Translations under genes and position numbers: made by a program
Notes under the pieces: model-generated
Seen by the model: the letters and a program-made list of their open reading frames with translations, nothing else
What the model was told of the DNA's origin: nothing
The model's database searches: none
Source of the DNA: RI-153 sp963721725
Lineage (GTDB): Bacteria > Chloroflexota > Anaerolineae > Caldilineales > Caldilineaceae
Assembly (NCBI GenBank): GCA_963721725.1
Contig: CAVRLX010000015.1
Coordinates: 62,001 to 126,000 of the forward strand
DNA: 64,000 bases
Direction of reading: 5' to 3'
Shown here: piece by piece, positions 40,707 to 49,164 of the stretch
How positions within the stretch are numbered: position 1 is the stretch's first letter
How the letters are laid out: every line of letters begins with the position of its first letter

Positions 40707-41174
40707 ATGTCTGCCGAAAACGAAAATCATTACCACGGCGAAGAGCAAGCGTTAGAATTTAACCAAAAAGTGACCGATGAACTTTACGATGAATTGGTGG
40801 AAAATTTAGAGGGCGAAAAGGTCGTGGGCTTGGCGCTGTGGGAAGAATCCATCGCCGACGAAGAGGGCGAGACGGTTGATCCCAACCAGCGCGAAGTCTT
40901 TGATATGGACCTCTATCTGGAGAACAATCTTTACTTAGAGTTGTACGCCACCTATGTCTTCCAAGATCCAGAGAAAGACCCCTTGCGTGGACTGGATCAG
41001 ATTGGTAAAATATTCTCCAGCCTGATCGAGGGTGATCTATGGTTGGATGAAGTCGCCGCCACCGAGGACAATGATCTTGTATTGATTCTGAGCCGCAACC
41101 ATCAGCCACAGATCTTTTTGAATGTCGGTGGCTGGTCGATTGAGGAATGGGAGACGTTGCCGGACGAAGACTAA
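40707..41174 (+). CDS. Acidic protein of unknown function, 155 aa
   Basis: The ATG at 40707 follows AGGAG. The protein is strongly acidic, contains EVFDMDLYLENNLYLELYATYVF and ends WSIEEWETLPDED. No cysteine pattern, signal or membrane segment is seen. I do not recognise a domain. Confidence 0.6.
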   Translation: MSAENENHYHGEEQALEFNQKVTDELYDELVENLEGEKVVGLALWEESIADEEGETVDPNQREVFDMDLYLENNLYLELYATYVFQDPEKDPLRGLDQIGKIFSSLIEGDLWLDEVAATEDNDLVLILSRNHQPQIFLNVGGWSIEEWETLPDED

Positions 41175-41234
41175 CCGGCCTCTGTCAATAATCTTTATTA
41201 TTTTCACACATCCCAGCCAGGGAGGAGATGTAGG

Positions 41235-41774
41235 ATGCTTCCAATGATGACAGTTGCTGCCCCCCCCGCGTCCAATACCAGCCCGTGGACAGCGTCATTG
41301 TATGCTGGCGTTTTTACAGCGGTTGCCGGTCTCATTTTGGTGTTACTCGCAGGCATGCCAGTCGTCCCGGCCATTGTCGGCCTGTTGGTCGGCGCAGCCC
41401 CCGTGTTAGCTGTGCAGGTCGCCACAGGCGGCGTTGGCAATTGGCGTTCGGTGATTGCTGGTATGTTGGGATTTATTCTCTTCATAGCGGCGATCTTTCT
41501 GCCCGGAGAAGCCTTTGGCTGGGTTGCCCCCATCCTGGCTCTGCTCTCCATGATTCTGTGGCCGATTTTGGTGGGAGCTATGAGCGCCGGCCAATCGGTG
41601 GGTAAGCTCTTTCTTGCCAGCCTGCTTGGCCTCATTCTCGCCGTCGCTATCTTTTTTGTGGTTGCAAACTTGCTCGGCCAGAACCCGGATGGATGGGTCA
41701 GCCCGGCCAGCATTCTGGCTCTCTCGTTCTGGGGCGGCACAGTGGGTGCGGCGCTCAAAGTTGGGGCGAGATAA
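41235..41774 (+). CDS. Small integral membrane protein, 179 aa
   Basis: About five hydrophobic segments cover most of the chain, including GVFTAVAGLILVLLAGMP, MLGFILFIAAIFLPGEAFG and LFLASLLGLILAVAIFFVV. GGGAGGAGATG-like purine-rich sequence precedes the ATG. No family is recognised. A hairpin terminator at 41827 follows. Confidence 0.6.
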   Translation: MLPMMTVAAPPASNTSPWTASLYAGVFTAVAGLILVLLAGMPVVPAIVGLLVGAAPVLAVQVATGGVGNWRSVIAGMLGFILFIAAIFLPGEAFGWVAPILALLSMILWPILVGAMSAGQSVGKLFLASLLGLILAVAIFFVVANLLGQNPDGWVSPASILALSFWGGTVGAALKVGAR

Positions 41775-41826
41775 CACGTTATAACCAATTAACATGAATG
41801 ACGAAGTCAACCTACTCGTCGAGTCA

Positions 41827-41848
41827 GCGGGCGTACCCATACGCCCGC
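41827..41848 (+). terminator. Hairpin between membrane protein and PucR gene
   Basis: GCGGGCGTA-CCCA-TACGCCCGC is perfect. It lies upstream of the likely PucR start, which argues against the longer start at 41794. Confidence 0.55.
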
Positions 41849-41868
41849 TACTTGCTTACAAAGAGCCA

Positions 41869-43515
41869 ATGTATCGAAATTCTGCTACGCTTGAAGATGT
41901 ATTTCGTCTGGCGCTGCCACGGGGCACAGACATAGTGTTTGGCGCGGAATGGTTGGGGCGCCCCGTCAGTTGGGCCTGTAGTCTACGTCCCAGCCCACCG
42001 GCCTTTCCCAAACTGGCTGGCAACGAACTCGCGCTGGTGGACATGGAAGATTTGCGGCAGCTAGATCCGCGCGTCCGTTTAGATCGGGTGATTGCCAGCC
42101 TGCGCCAAGCCCGGGTCTCGGCGGTGGCTGTGCTGGGCGAGGTTCCGCCAGCAGCCATCGAAGCGGCCAAACTCCACGAAATGCCACTCTTTGTGCTGGC
42201 CGCTACCGACTCTTTGATGCAAGTCGAGCGCGCGGTGATCCGCCTGATTGTGGATCGCGAAGGCTATGTGGCGGCGCGCACGGGCGATCTCCAGCGCGAA
42301 CTAACCCAGATCGAACTGGACGGCGGCGGGTTGGGCGCAATTGCGGCGCGGCTCTATCAGTTTGCCCAACAGCCAGTGATCTTCCTGCGCGACGACGGGC
42401 AGATCTCGGCCCATCATGGTCTGAACGATCTCTCGGAGCGGGTGCGCGATCGGATTTTGAACAATCTGCCCAACATTACAGCGCTACGCAGTTGGGCGGC
42501 TTCGCAACGCAGCAAAGAGCTGAACGAAAGTGTGGGCACGCTCAAGTTGAGCGATGAGCGCCTGACCTATGACCAGGCCGTAATCGCGCCGATTATTGCC
42601 GGGGATCGGGTCCAGGGCTACTGTTTGGTTCTGCGCACCAGCGGCCAGGGCGGGGCCGCCATTAGCACAGTCGAGGGCATGAGCGTTCTGCAGGGGGCCG
42701 GTGCGGCAGCGTTGGAGTGGAGCCGCCAACACGCTGTAGGCGCGGTTCAAGAGCAGATGCGGGCGGCGTTTCTGGATGAATTGCTGGCGACGGAGATCGC
42801 CGATGAGCAGGCTTGGATCCAACGGGGTAAATCGTTGGGCTACGATCTGGCCGTTCCTTATGCGGCTCTGATCATTGAAGCCGAGCATGTGGCCGATTGG
42901 CCGTCTCCACTCCATGCATTGCTGGCCGAACAGCGCGAAAGCATTCCGATTAGCCGCCGCACCGAAGGCACGCTGATCTTTTGGCCCACGGGCAACCCCA
43001 AAAGCGCCCGCCATCTCAAAACCCTGGCAGCGAATTTTGCCAACGAACTGCTGGGGAGCAGCCCCAAAGCATCGGTGATCATTGGCATTGGTCGCCCGGC
43101 CACGCGCCCGGCAGAATGGTTGCGCAGTCTGCAACAGGCCCAGGAGAGCTGGCACATGGGCAAATCATGGCAGGCTTCGCCCGTCACCTATTTTGGCGAT
43201 CTGGGGCTGTATCAACTGCTCACGGCGCTGGGCGGCAACGTGGAAGCAGCTCGCTTTTTTCGCAAAACCGTGCGCCCGCTAATTGAACATGACGAGAACC
43301 GCAATGCTGAGTTAGTCGAAACCCTGGAAGCCTTCTTTGCCTGTCATGGCAACTTGAGCCAGACGGCCACCCGGCTGCACATTCATCGCAACACGTTAAC
43401 CTATCGGCTGGAACGCATCTCGACCATCACTCGCCTCGATCTAGACGATCCTGACGCCCGTTTTTCGTTGCAATTAGCGCTGAAACTCAGGCCCGTCCTC
43501 AAAAATCGCCACTAA
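41869..43515 (+). CDS. PucR-family transcriptional regulator
   Basis: The product begins MYRNSATLEDVFRLALPRG, the PucR N-terminal domain, with central GAF-like/GGDEF-related sequence and a C-terminal helix-turn-helix: NLSQTATRLHIHRNTLTYRLERI. The family senses purines or other metabolites and activates nearby catabolic genes. I prefer ATG 41869 (548 residues), as the family domain starts there. An ATG at 41794 would add 25 residues across a hairpin. The target is unknown, and no purine genes are nearby. Confidence 0.85.
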   Translation: MYRNSATLEDVFRLALPRGTDIVFGAEWLGRPVSWACSLRPSPPAFPKLAGNELALVDMEDLRQLDPRVRLDRVIASLRQARVSAVAVLGEVPPAAIEAAKLHEMPLFVLAATDSLMQVERAVIRLIVDREGYVAARTGDLQRELTQIELDGGGLGAIAARLYQFAQQPVIFLRDDGQISAHHGLNDLSERVRDRILNNLPNITALRSWAASQRSKELNESVGTLKLSDERLTYDQAVIAPIIAGDRVQGYCLVLRTSGQGGAAISTVEGMSVLQGAGAAALEWSRQHAVGAVQEQMRAAFLDELLATEIADEQAWIQRGKSLGYDLAVPYAALIIEAEHVADWPSPLHALLAEQRESIPISRRTEGTLIFWPTGNPKSARHLKTLAANFANELLGSSPKASVIIGIGRPATRPAEWLRSLQQAQESWHMGKSWQASPVTYFGDLGLYQLLTALGGNVEAARFFRKTVRPLIEHDENRNAELVETLEAFFACHGNLSQTATRLHIHRNTLTYRLERISTITRLDLDDPDARFSLQLALKLRPVLKNRH

Positions 43516-43553
43516 AAAAGTACCGACGACACAGGTGTCGTCGGTACTTTTTT
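43514..43553. terminator. Bidirectional terminator
   Basis: AAAAAAGTACCGACGACAC pairs with GTGTCGTCGGTACTTTTTT, giving A- and T-runs at the ends. It serves the PucR gene (+) and the response regulator (-). Confidence 0.9.
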
Positions 43554-43576
43554 CGAACAACTCCAAACACTGAAAA

Positions 43577-44005
43577 TCATCCTAGTTGCCGCAGTGCATC
43601 CGCCACCTGCGAGACCAATTGATGCTGGCTAAAGGGTTTGTCCAGGTGATAGATCCCCGGTTGTTCCGACAGCGCCCGCAGTTCATCAGAAACACTGCGA
43701 TCCAAGGCTGTGACAAAGATAATCGGGATGGATGAAGTGGCTTCATCGGCGCGCAAAAACCGCGCCACATCTAACCCCGACATATCGGGCATCATCACAT
43801 CCAGCGTAATCAAATCTGGTTTTTGATCAGCCACGGCTTTCAGAGCCTCTGTGCCATTGTTCGCGGTGCGAATTGCATATCCAACGCGCTTCAACATCAC
43901 GCTTACCATACGACACAAAAGGGGTTCATCATCCACCACCAACACATGAAGTTGATGGTGTGGATCTGCATTGTTTGTATCTATGGCAGACATTGAGATC
44001 GTCAT
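43577..44005 (-). CDS. Single-domain response regulator (CheY-like)
   Basis: The 142-residue receiver has the acidic pair Asp25/Asp26 in VVDDEP, the phospho-acceptor Asp69 in LITLDVMMPDMSG, Thr99 and Lys123 in HLDKPF. There is no output domain, so it acts by protein contact. It lies 270 bases downstream of trpA. The 44006-44274 gap shows no clear structure. The partner kinase may be the one at 60474, but no sequence evidence links them. Confidence 0.88.
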   Translation of the reverse strand: MTISMSAIDTNNADPHHQLHVLVVDDEPLLCRMVSVMLKRVGYAIRTANNGTEALKAVADQKPDLITLDVMMPDMSGLDVARFLRADEATSSIPIIFVTALDRSVSDELRALSEQPGIYHLDKPFSQHQLVSQVADALRQLG

Positions 44006-44274
44006 CCTATCTCCTCACGCTCCAGTTCGCACCTATCATGAAGTCCTCATTGTACGTAGACAGCCCAAGATGTAAAAAACCGACGTTGTCCAAACTCCCT
44101 TACAGGACTGGATTCTTACACCTGCTGGCTGCGCTTCTCATCGGTAAAGATACAAACTGATGACGTTATTTTGATAGTTCAAAGTTATATACTATCGCTT
44201 AGCTGAGTTCTGATAATAGTACGATATTGGTCTGCCTTGAACAATGTGTAAATGGCTGAAATGTCACATGAATG

Positions 44275-45102
44275 TCATCTAGAGACCGAGACAGATGCCT
44301 CGTAAGTTTGACGCACCCCTGCCGCCAACTCTGCGCCCAATGTTCGCACAGCCGACAAGCCCTCGGCAGACCCTGCCGCCCGCACCAGTGCCGACCCTAC
44401 AATTACGCCTTCGGCAATAGCGGCCACCTGGGCGGCCTGTGCGCCATTGCTGATACCAAAGCCAATTGCCAATGGAAGATCGGTGTGTTGACGCACACGT
44501 CGCACAAATTGTATCAAGTTGGGCGGAAGTTCCGACCGTGCCCCGGTGATGCCGGTGACACTGACTAGATAAATATAGCCTGTTGCCTGAGAAGCCACAA
44601 ACCGAATACGCGCTTCGGTGCTGGTGGGGGCCAAGAATTGGACCATGGCAAGCTCCGCATCGGCGCAACTAGCCGCCAATGTTTCGGATTCACCGGGCGG
44701 CAGATCAGGCACGAGCAGACCATCGACGCCTGCCGCCGCTGCATCACGCACAAACTTCTCTTCGCCATAGGCCAATATCGGGTTGTAATAGGTCATGGCA
44801 CAGAAGGGCTGCGACACGCCACGCCCGCGCACTTCGCGCACCATTGCCAGACAATCGGCGACGGTAGTTCCCCCGGTAAGCGCTTGATAGGTGGCCGCTT
44901 GAACGGTGGGACCATCGGCCAGCGGATCGCTAAAGGGAATGCCGATCTCAAAGAGATCTGCGCCCACCTCGGCCAGCGCCGCCACCACATCCATCGACGT
45001 CTGCCGATCCGGATAGCCCATGGCATGATAGGGCATGAAGGTGGCGCGCCCTTCCGCTTTGGCCGTGGCAAAGGTTGCGGCAATTCGGTCAAGTCCACTC
45101 AT
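44275..45102 (-). CDS. trpA: Tryptophan synthase alpha chain
   Basis: The 275-residue TIM barrel cleaves indole-3-glycerol phosphate. The catalytic Glu and Asp are in LFEIGIPFSDPLADGPTVQ. LLVPDLPPGE and GFGISNGAQ match the loop and phosphate-site motifs. It overlaps trpB by 4 bases (ATGA), so translation is coupled. Confidence 0.95.
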   Translation of the reverse strand: MSGLDRIAATFATAKAEGRATFMPYHAMGYPDRQTSMDVVAALAEVGADLFEIGIPFSDPLADGPTVQAATYQALTGGTTVADCLAMVREVRGRGVSQPFCAMTYYNPILAYGEEKFVRDAAAAGVDGLLVPDLPPGESETLAASCADAELAMVQFLAPTSTEARIRFVASQATGYIYLVSVTGITGARSELPPNLIQFVRRVRQHTDLPLAIGFGISNGAQAAQVAAIAEGVIVGSALVRAAGSAEGLSAVRTLGAELAAGVRQTYEASVSVSR

Positions 45103-46341
45103 AATGTTTCCCCCAATTCTTGCATCACCGTGCCCAGATCCTTGTCGCCACGCCCGCTCAGGTTGACCAAAATAATCTGCTCCTTGTCCAATTGCGGAGC
45201 CAGATCGATAAGATGGCCGATGGCATGGGAACTTTCCAGAGCAGGAATAATCCCCTCCAAATTACACAGCAGTTTGAAGCCTTCCAACGCCTGGGCATCG
45301 GTGCAATACGTATATTCGGTGCGGCCCAGATCACGCAGCCAGGCGTGTTCAGGCCCAACGCTGGCATAGTCCAGCCCGGCAGAAATGCTGTGCGTCTGGG
45401 CGATTTGACCGTCGGCATCTTGCATGACGTAGCTTTTGGTTCCCTGCAACACACCCAGCCGCCCCAGTTTGGGATCAGCAAAGCGGGCCGCATGTTCGCC
45501 GCCCTCAATGCCGCGGCCCACCAGCCTCGACACCGATGAGGCGGATCTGCTCTTCTTCCAAAAACGAGTGAAAAATCCCGATCGCGTTACTGCCGCCGCC
45601 CACACAGGCCACAATCACATCGGGCAAGCGACCGGGGCCGTCCTCGTTGTCGCGCATTTGGGCATAGGCTTCGCAGCCGATCACCGACTGAAAATCGCGC
45701 ACCATCGCCGGGTAGGGGTGCGGTCCCAGCGCGCTGCCCAGCAGATAATGGGTGGTTTCGACGTTGGTCACCCAGTCGCGGATGGCCTCGTTAATGGCAT
45801 CCTTCAGCGTTTTGGAGCCGCTCTCCACGCCGCGCACTTCGGTGCCCAGCAGTTTCATGCGAAAGACGTTGGGCTGTTGGCGAGCCATGTCCACTGTGCC
45901 CATGTAAACTACACATTCGATGCCCAGCAGTGCCGCCGCCGTGGCCGTGGCAACGCCATGCTGCCCGGCGCCGGTCTCGGCCACAATACGGGTTTTGCCC
46001 ATTTTGCGCTTCATCAACAGCGCCTGTCCCAGCGCGTTGTTGATCTTGTGGGCGCCAGAATGGGCCAGATCTTCGCGTTTGAGGTAGATCTGCGCGCCGC
46101 CCAGGTGTTCGCTCAGCCGTCGGGCATAGGTGATGGGCGTGGGCCGCCCCACAAAGGTACGTTGCAAATGGCCCAGTTCGGCCATAAATTCTTTGTCATT
46201 GCGCGCTTGGAGATAGGCTTCTTCCAACTCTTCCAGTGCAGGCATCAATGTTTCGGGCACATACTTGCCGCCATAGGGGCCAAAGCGACCGCTCTCGTCG
46301 GGAACGGCGCGGTAATTTGTGGGTGTGGATTGGATGGTCAT
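45099..46341 (-). CDS. trpB: Tryptophan synthase beta chain (one frameshift)
   Basis: The PLP enzyme joins indole and serine. The start MTIQSTPTNYRAV at 46341 is taken. The PLP lysine is in SGAHKINNALGQ and the phosphate cup is GGGSNAIGIF. The frame breaks near 45517-45519. Dropping one G from GGTGGGCCGCGG gives EAGGRGIEGGEHAAR and a 413-residue product, normal for TrpB. HSISAGLDYASVGPEHAWL in the second part is the canonical C-terminal region. The gene heads a trpBA unit 20 kb from trpE and on the other strand. I see no T-box before it. Confidence 0.92.
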
Positions 46342-46366
46342 GGGTCTCCTCTTTGCGTAATGCGTA

Positions 46367-46591
46367 TTACATGTTGCGTGAGATCGGCACAAGGCTATCA
46401 AAATTCAGATCAAACAGTTCGTCCAGGTCCAATTCTATCACTTTCGCCCGCTGGGATCGAATCGATCCGGTGATGATTAGTGTGCCAACGCAACCATGCC
46501 GAGATTCAAGTAGATCAAAACTATTCCTGTCCTGAAGGCAAATACGCTCAAGTACACGAGAAGGGTGTACCGTAGAATTCTTGACAAGTTG
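46367..46591 (-). pseudogene. Startless open stretch, possible gene remnant
   Basis: Seventy-five codons without stop include FDLLESRHGCVGTLIITGS and VIELDLDELFDLNFDSLVPIS, which read like protein sequence. No ATG, GTG or TTG start is in frame. It overlaps the promoter of the toxin-antitoxin pair. It may be a decayed gene or chance. Confidence 0.25.
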
Positions 46592-46610
46592 TCAAAAAAC
46601 AACCTATAGT
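46581..46610 (+). promoter_or_regulatory. Promoter and likely autoregulatory operator of the toxin-antitoxin pair
   Basis: TTGACA (46581-46586) and TATAGT (46605-46610) have 18-base spacing. The palindrome TTGACA-AGT-TGTCAA (46581-46595) includes the -35 box. The ATG is only 6 bases beyond the -10 box, so the mRNA is probably leaderless. Confidence 0.75.
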
Positions 46611-46616
46611 GCTTAC

Positions 46617-46850
46617 ATGAAAACATACCCGGTTGGAGAGTTCAAAGCACATTTTTCAGAAATTATGGAGCAAGTTCGTGCTGGAGAAGAAATCATCATC
46701 AGCTATGGCAAGAAAAAGGAGAATGTTGCGGTCCTCATTCCCTACGCTGCTTATAAATCAAAAAAAATACGGCTAGGCTTGCTGCAAGATAAAGTCCTCA
46801 AAATTCACGATGATTTCGCAATCAGTGAGGAAGAGCTGCTGGGCGCATGA
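46617..46850 (+). CDS. Phd/YefM-type antitoxin
   Basis: The 77-residue protein begins MKTYPVGEFKAHFSEIMEQV, the Phd/YefM DNA-binding fold, followed by GEEIIISYGKKKENVAVLIPY and a flexible toxin-binding tail. It should bind the palindrome at 46581 to repress its own operon and neutralise the PIN toxin. It overlaps the toxin start by 4 bases. Confidence 0.85.
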   Translation: MKTYPVGEFKAHFSEIMEQVRAGEEIIISYGKKKENVAVLIPYAAYKSKKIRLGLLQDKVLKIHDDFAISEEELLGA

Positions 46851-47251
46851 ACTACCTGCTTGATACTCATTATGTGTTATGGTCTCTGTTTGAGCCAGGC
46901 AAAATCGCAGATCCCGTTCGCCGGATTTTTGAAAATGAGAGCGATTCAAAACTGATATCGGGTATAAATTTGTGGGAAATTTCGCTTAAATATGCTCTTG
47001 GCAAATTAGAGCTTGGCGGTACAACCCCGAATGAAGTCTTTGATACATTGCTCGAAGCCGGTTTTGAAGTGGCAGCGTTAGAAAATCGATTGTTTGCCAC
47101 TTATTATCAACTTTCCAAAAAAGCCAATCACAACGATCCTTTTGACCGGCTGCTGATCTGGCAAGCCATTTCAAACGGCTATACCCTCATCACCCACGAC
47201 GAGAAAATTGAGCAGTATCATGTGGATGGCCTACGCACGGTCTTGGGATAG
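46847..47251 (+). CDS. PIN-domain ribonuclease toxin (VapC-like)
   Basis: The 134-residue PIN domain has its acidic site complete: Asp6 (YLLDTHYVLW), Glu44 (NLWEIS), Asp97/Asp100 (HNDPFDRLLI) and Asp118 (ITHDEKI). Such toxins cut tRNA or rRNA and slow translation. Pairing with a Phd-type rather than VapB-type antitoxin is common in this PIN subgroup. A bidirectional terminator follows at 47304. Confidence 0.9.
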   Translation: MNYLLDTHYVLWSLFEPGKIADPVRRIFENESDSKLISGINLWEISLKYALGKLELGGTTPNEVFDTLLEAGFEVAALENRLFATYYQLSKKANHNDPFDRLLIWQAISNGYTLITHDEKIEQYHVDGLRTVLG

Positions 47252-47303
47252 TGCTCTTCAGCCCCGGAGTTAGCAATCCACATCACGGCCAGAAAAATAC
47301 ACT

Positions 47304-47343
47304 AAAAAAGTAGAGAGACGATATGTCGTCTCTCTACTTTTTT
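47304..47343. terminator. Bidirectional terminator
   Basis: AAAAAAGTAGAGAGACGA pairs with TCGTCTCTCTACTTTTTT around TATG. Its outer sequence CACTAAAAAAGTA is shared with the terminator at 43514. Confidence 0.9.
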
Positions 47344-47370
47344 GGCGATATAGGGAGTTCCGAAACAGGC

Positions 47371-47574
47371 TCAGGGCACTTCATCCACCTCGCCGCCCTC
47401 CTCTACCTTTGCCACTAAATAGCGCAGCAACTGCTCGCCCTCACGAAAAACACAGCGTTCACCGCTCAATAGATGCTTAGTCTGAAAGCGTATCTCGACG
47501 ATCTCCTCACTTAATTTCTCTTGCCATACTCGTACAGTAAAAAGATGAGAAGGTGATGGATGACTTTCGTTCAT
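47371..47574 (-). CDS. Small protein of the three-member paralogous family (67 aa)
   Basis: The core SHLFTVRVWQEKLSEE, IVEIRFQTKH, ERCVFREGEQLLRYLVAKV follows the same strand-strand-helix order as the proteins at 3016 and 12946. It ends with an acidic tail (EEGGEVDEVP). Its stop is 28 bases beyond the terminator at 47304. The start is 10 bases after the flavoenzyme stop on the same strand, so it may be co-transcribed with that gene. Confidence 0.6.
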   Translation of the reverse strand: MNESHPSPSHLFTVRVWQEKLSEEIVEIRFQTKHLLSGERCVFREGEQLLRYLVAKVEEGGEVDEVP

Positions 47575-47583
47575 GGCATTTAT

Positions 47584-49017
47584 CTACGCGTAGACGGGTT
47601 TAATGTTCTGATTAAGCCGGAACAAGTTTGTCGGATCATATTTAGCCTTGATGGTAACGAGACGGATGTAGTTACGACCATACGCCTTCTCTACCAGCCC
47701 TTCCTCTTCCATAAAGCCGGGAAAGTTAAGGTAGGAACTGCCCGGAGAGTGAGGCTGCAAGCTGTCATAGAATCGCCGTGTCCAGGCAATACACGCATCT
47801 GAATCGGCAGGATCATCCCAGGTTGTATTGAAGACGAATGTATACGGTGCGCTGCGGTCGCCCATGGCTGTCGCCTCAGCCGATACGTGGCTAACCGCTC
47901 CGCCCATAGCCCAAATGTCAAACAATACGCTCTCGACCGGACGGTTTTGCATCTCGTCGGTGATAATGGCGATAACATCATCGTTAATTTCGTTCACGTA
48001 GAGCGATTTCCAATAAGAATAGCGTTCCCCAGCGGGAAAAATCCAATCAAACAGGGTCTGAGCTACGGTATAAGGGAGTTGTCCGCTCAGATCAACCACG
48101 GGCGCAGCCAGTTCGCGCAAGGGTTGGATGAAGGCTAGACCTTCGTCGAACGAGCCGGAATGCATACCGGCGATGGCGACAACACGTTGATTACGCGCTT
48201 CCGGGGGGAAGCTGGGTAGATCAGGAATCGCCCAACTCAAGCAGTTGCAACTAAATTCGGGGGGAGCCTGCGCCATGAAATCACGCCAAGCAGGCATAAT
48301 TTCAGCGACTTTCTCGAAAGGATACATGACCGCCACGAAAGTAACCATGGGGCCGACAGGATGAAGTCGGTATTCAAACGAGGTGACCACGCCAAAATTG
48401 CCACCACCCCCTCGAATGGCCCAGAAGAGATCCGCGTTTTCGTCCTCGCTGGCCGTCAGAACCTGCCCTTCGGCTGTGACAATTTCAACGGAAAGAAGAT
48501 TGTCGCAGCTAAGACCATGTTTATTACGCAGCCAACCATAGCCCCCGCCCAGCGTCAGCCCGGCGATCCCGGTCTCGGAGATAGCGCCCCCAGGCGTTGC
48601 CAGGCCGTGGAGTTGCGTCTCGTGGTCTAAATCGCCCCAGGTAGCCCCGCCCTGGGCACGAGCCGTGCGCCTTTTGGGATCGACAGATATGCCTTTCATC
48701 AAAGAGAGGTCGAGCATAAGGCCACCGTCGCAAGTGGCGTTGCCCGCCGCGTTGTGCCCGCCACCGCGCACAGACAACAGCATATTGTGTTGCCGGGCAA
48801 AGGCAACGGTCGCCACCACGTCGGCTGTGCCTGTACAGCGCACAATCAAGGCCGGATGTTTATCGATCATTTTGTTCCAAACTTGACGAACCTCATCGTA
48901 ATCAGCGGCGTCGGCGGTGAGGATCGGGCCGCGAATCACTGTTTTCAAATCAGCCACCGCTTGACTCTCGATTTCAGATTTCTCGCCTGTCAATGTCGTA
49001 AATTCTAGGTTTGTCAT
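47584..49017 (-). CDS. FAD-linked oxidase, berberine-bridge-enzyme type
   Basis: The 477-residue protein has the PCMH FAD fold (about 40-210) with LSVRGGGHNAAGNATCDGG, whose His is the usual covalent FAD site. GGGYGWLRNKHGLSCDNLLSVE follows. The C-terminal BBE motif YGRNYIRLVTIKAKYDPTNLF is intact. It has no signal peptide. It oxidises an alcohol or sugar-like substrate with O2. The substrate is unknown. Confidence 0.88.
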   Translation of the reverse strand: MTNLEFTTLTGEKSEIESQAVADLKTVIRGPILTADAADYDEVRQVWNKMIDKHPALIVRCTGTADVVATVAFARQHNMLLSVRGGGHNAAGNATCDGGLMLDLSLMKGISVDPKRRTARAQGGATWGDLDHETQLHGLATPGGAISETGIAGLTLGGGYGWLRNKHGLSCDNLLSVEIVTAEGQVLTASEDENADLFWAIRGGGGNFGVVTSFEYRLHPVGPMVTFVAVMYPFEKVAEIMPAWRDFMAQAPPEFSCNCLSWAIPDLPSFPPEARNQRVVAIAGMHSGSFDEGLAFIQPLRELAAPVVDLSGQLPYTVAQTLFDWIFPAGERYSYWKSLYVNEINDDVIAIITDEMQNRPVESVLFDIWAMGGAVSHVSAEATAMGDRSAPYTFVFNTTWDDPADSDACIAWTRRFYDSLQPHSPGSSYLNFPGFMEEEGLVEKAYGRNYIRLVTIKAKYDPTNLFRLNQNIKPVYA

Positions 49018-49164
49018 CCTATCCCCCTTAAAATTGAATCATGAATGGGTGTGATAAGGGGAGTATATAAGCGCAGCCGTTATCCAAGCGTTGGCTGCGG
49101 CAGGCCAATGGAATGAATTCGCGTCGATTAGGCGTTGGTTGAAAAGAAAAGAGGAAAAACGTCT

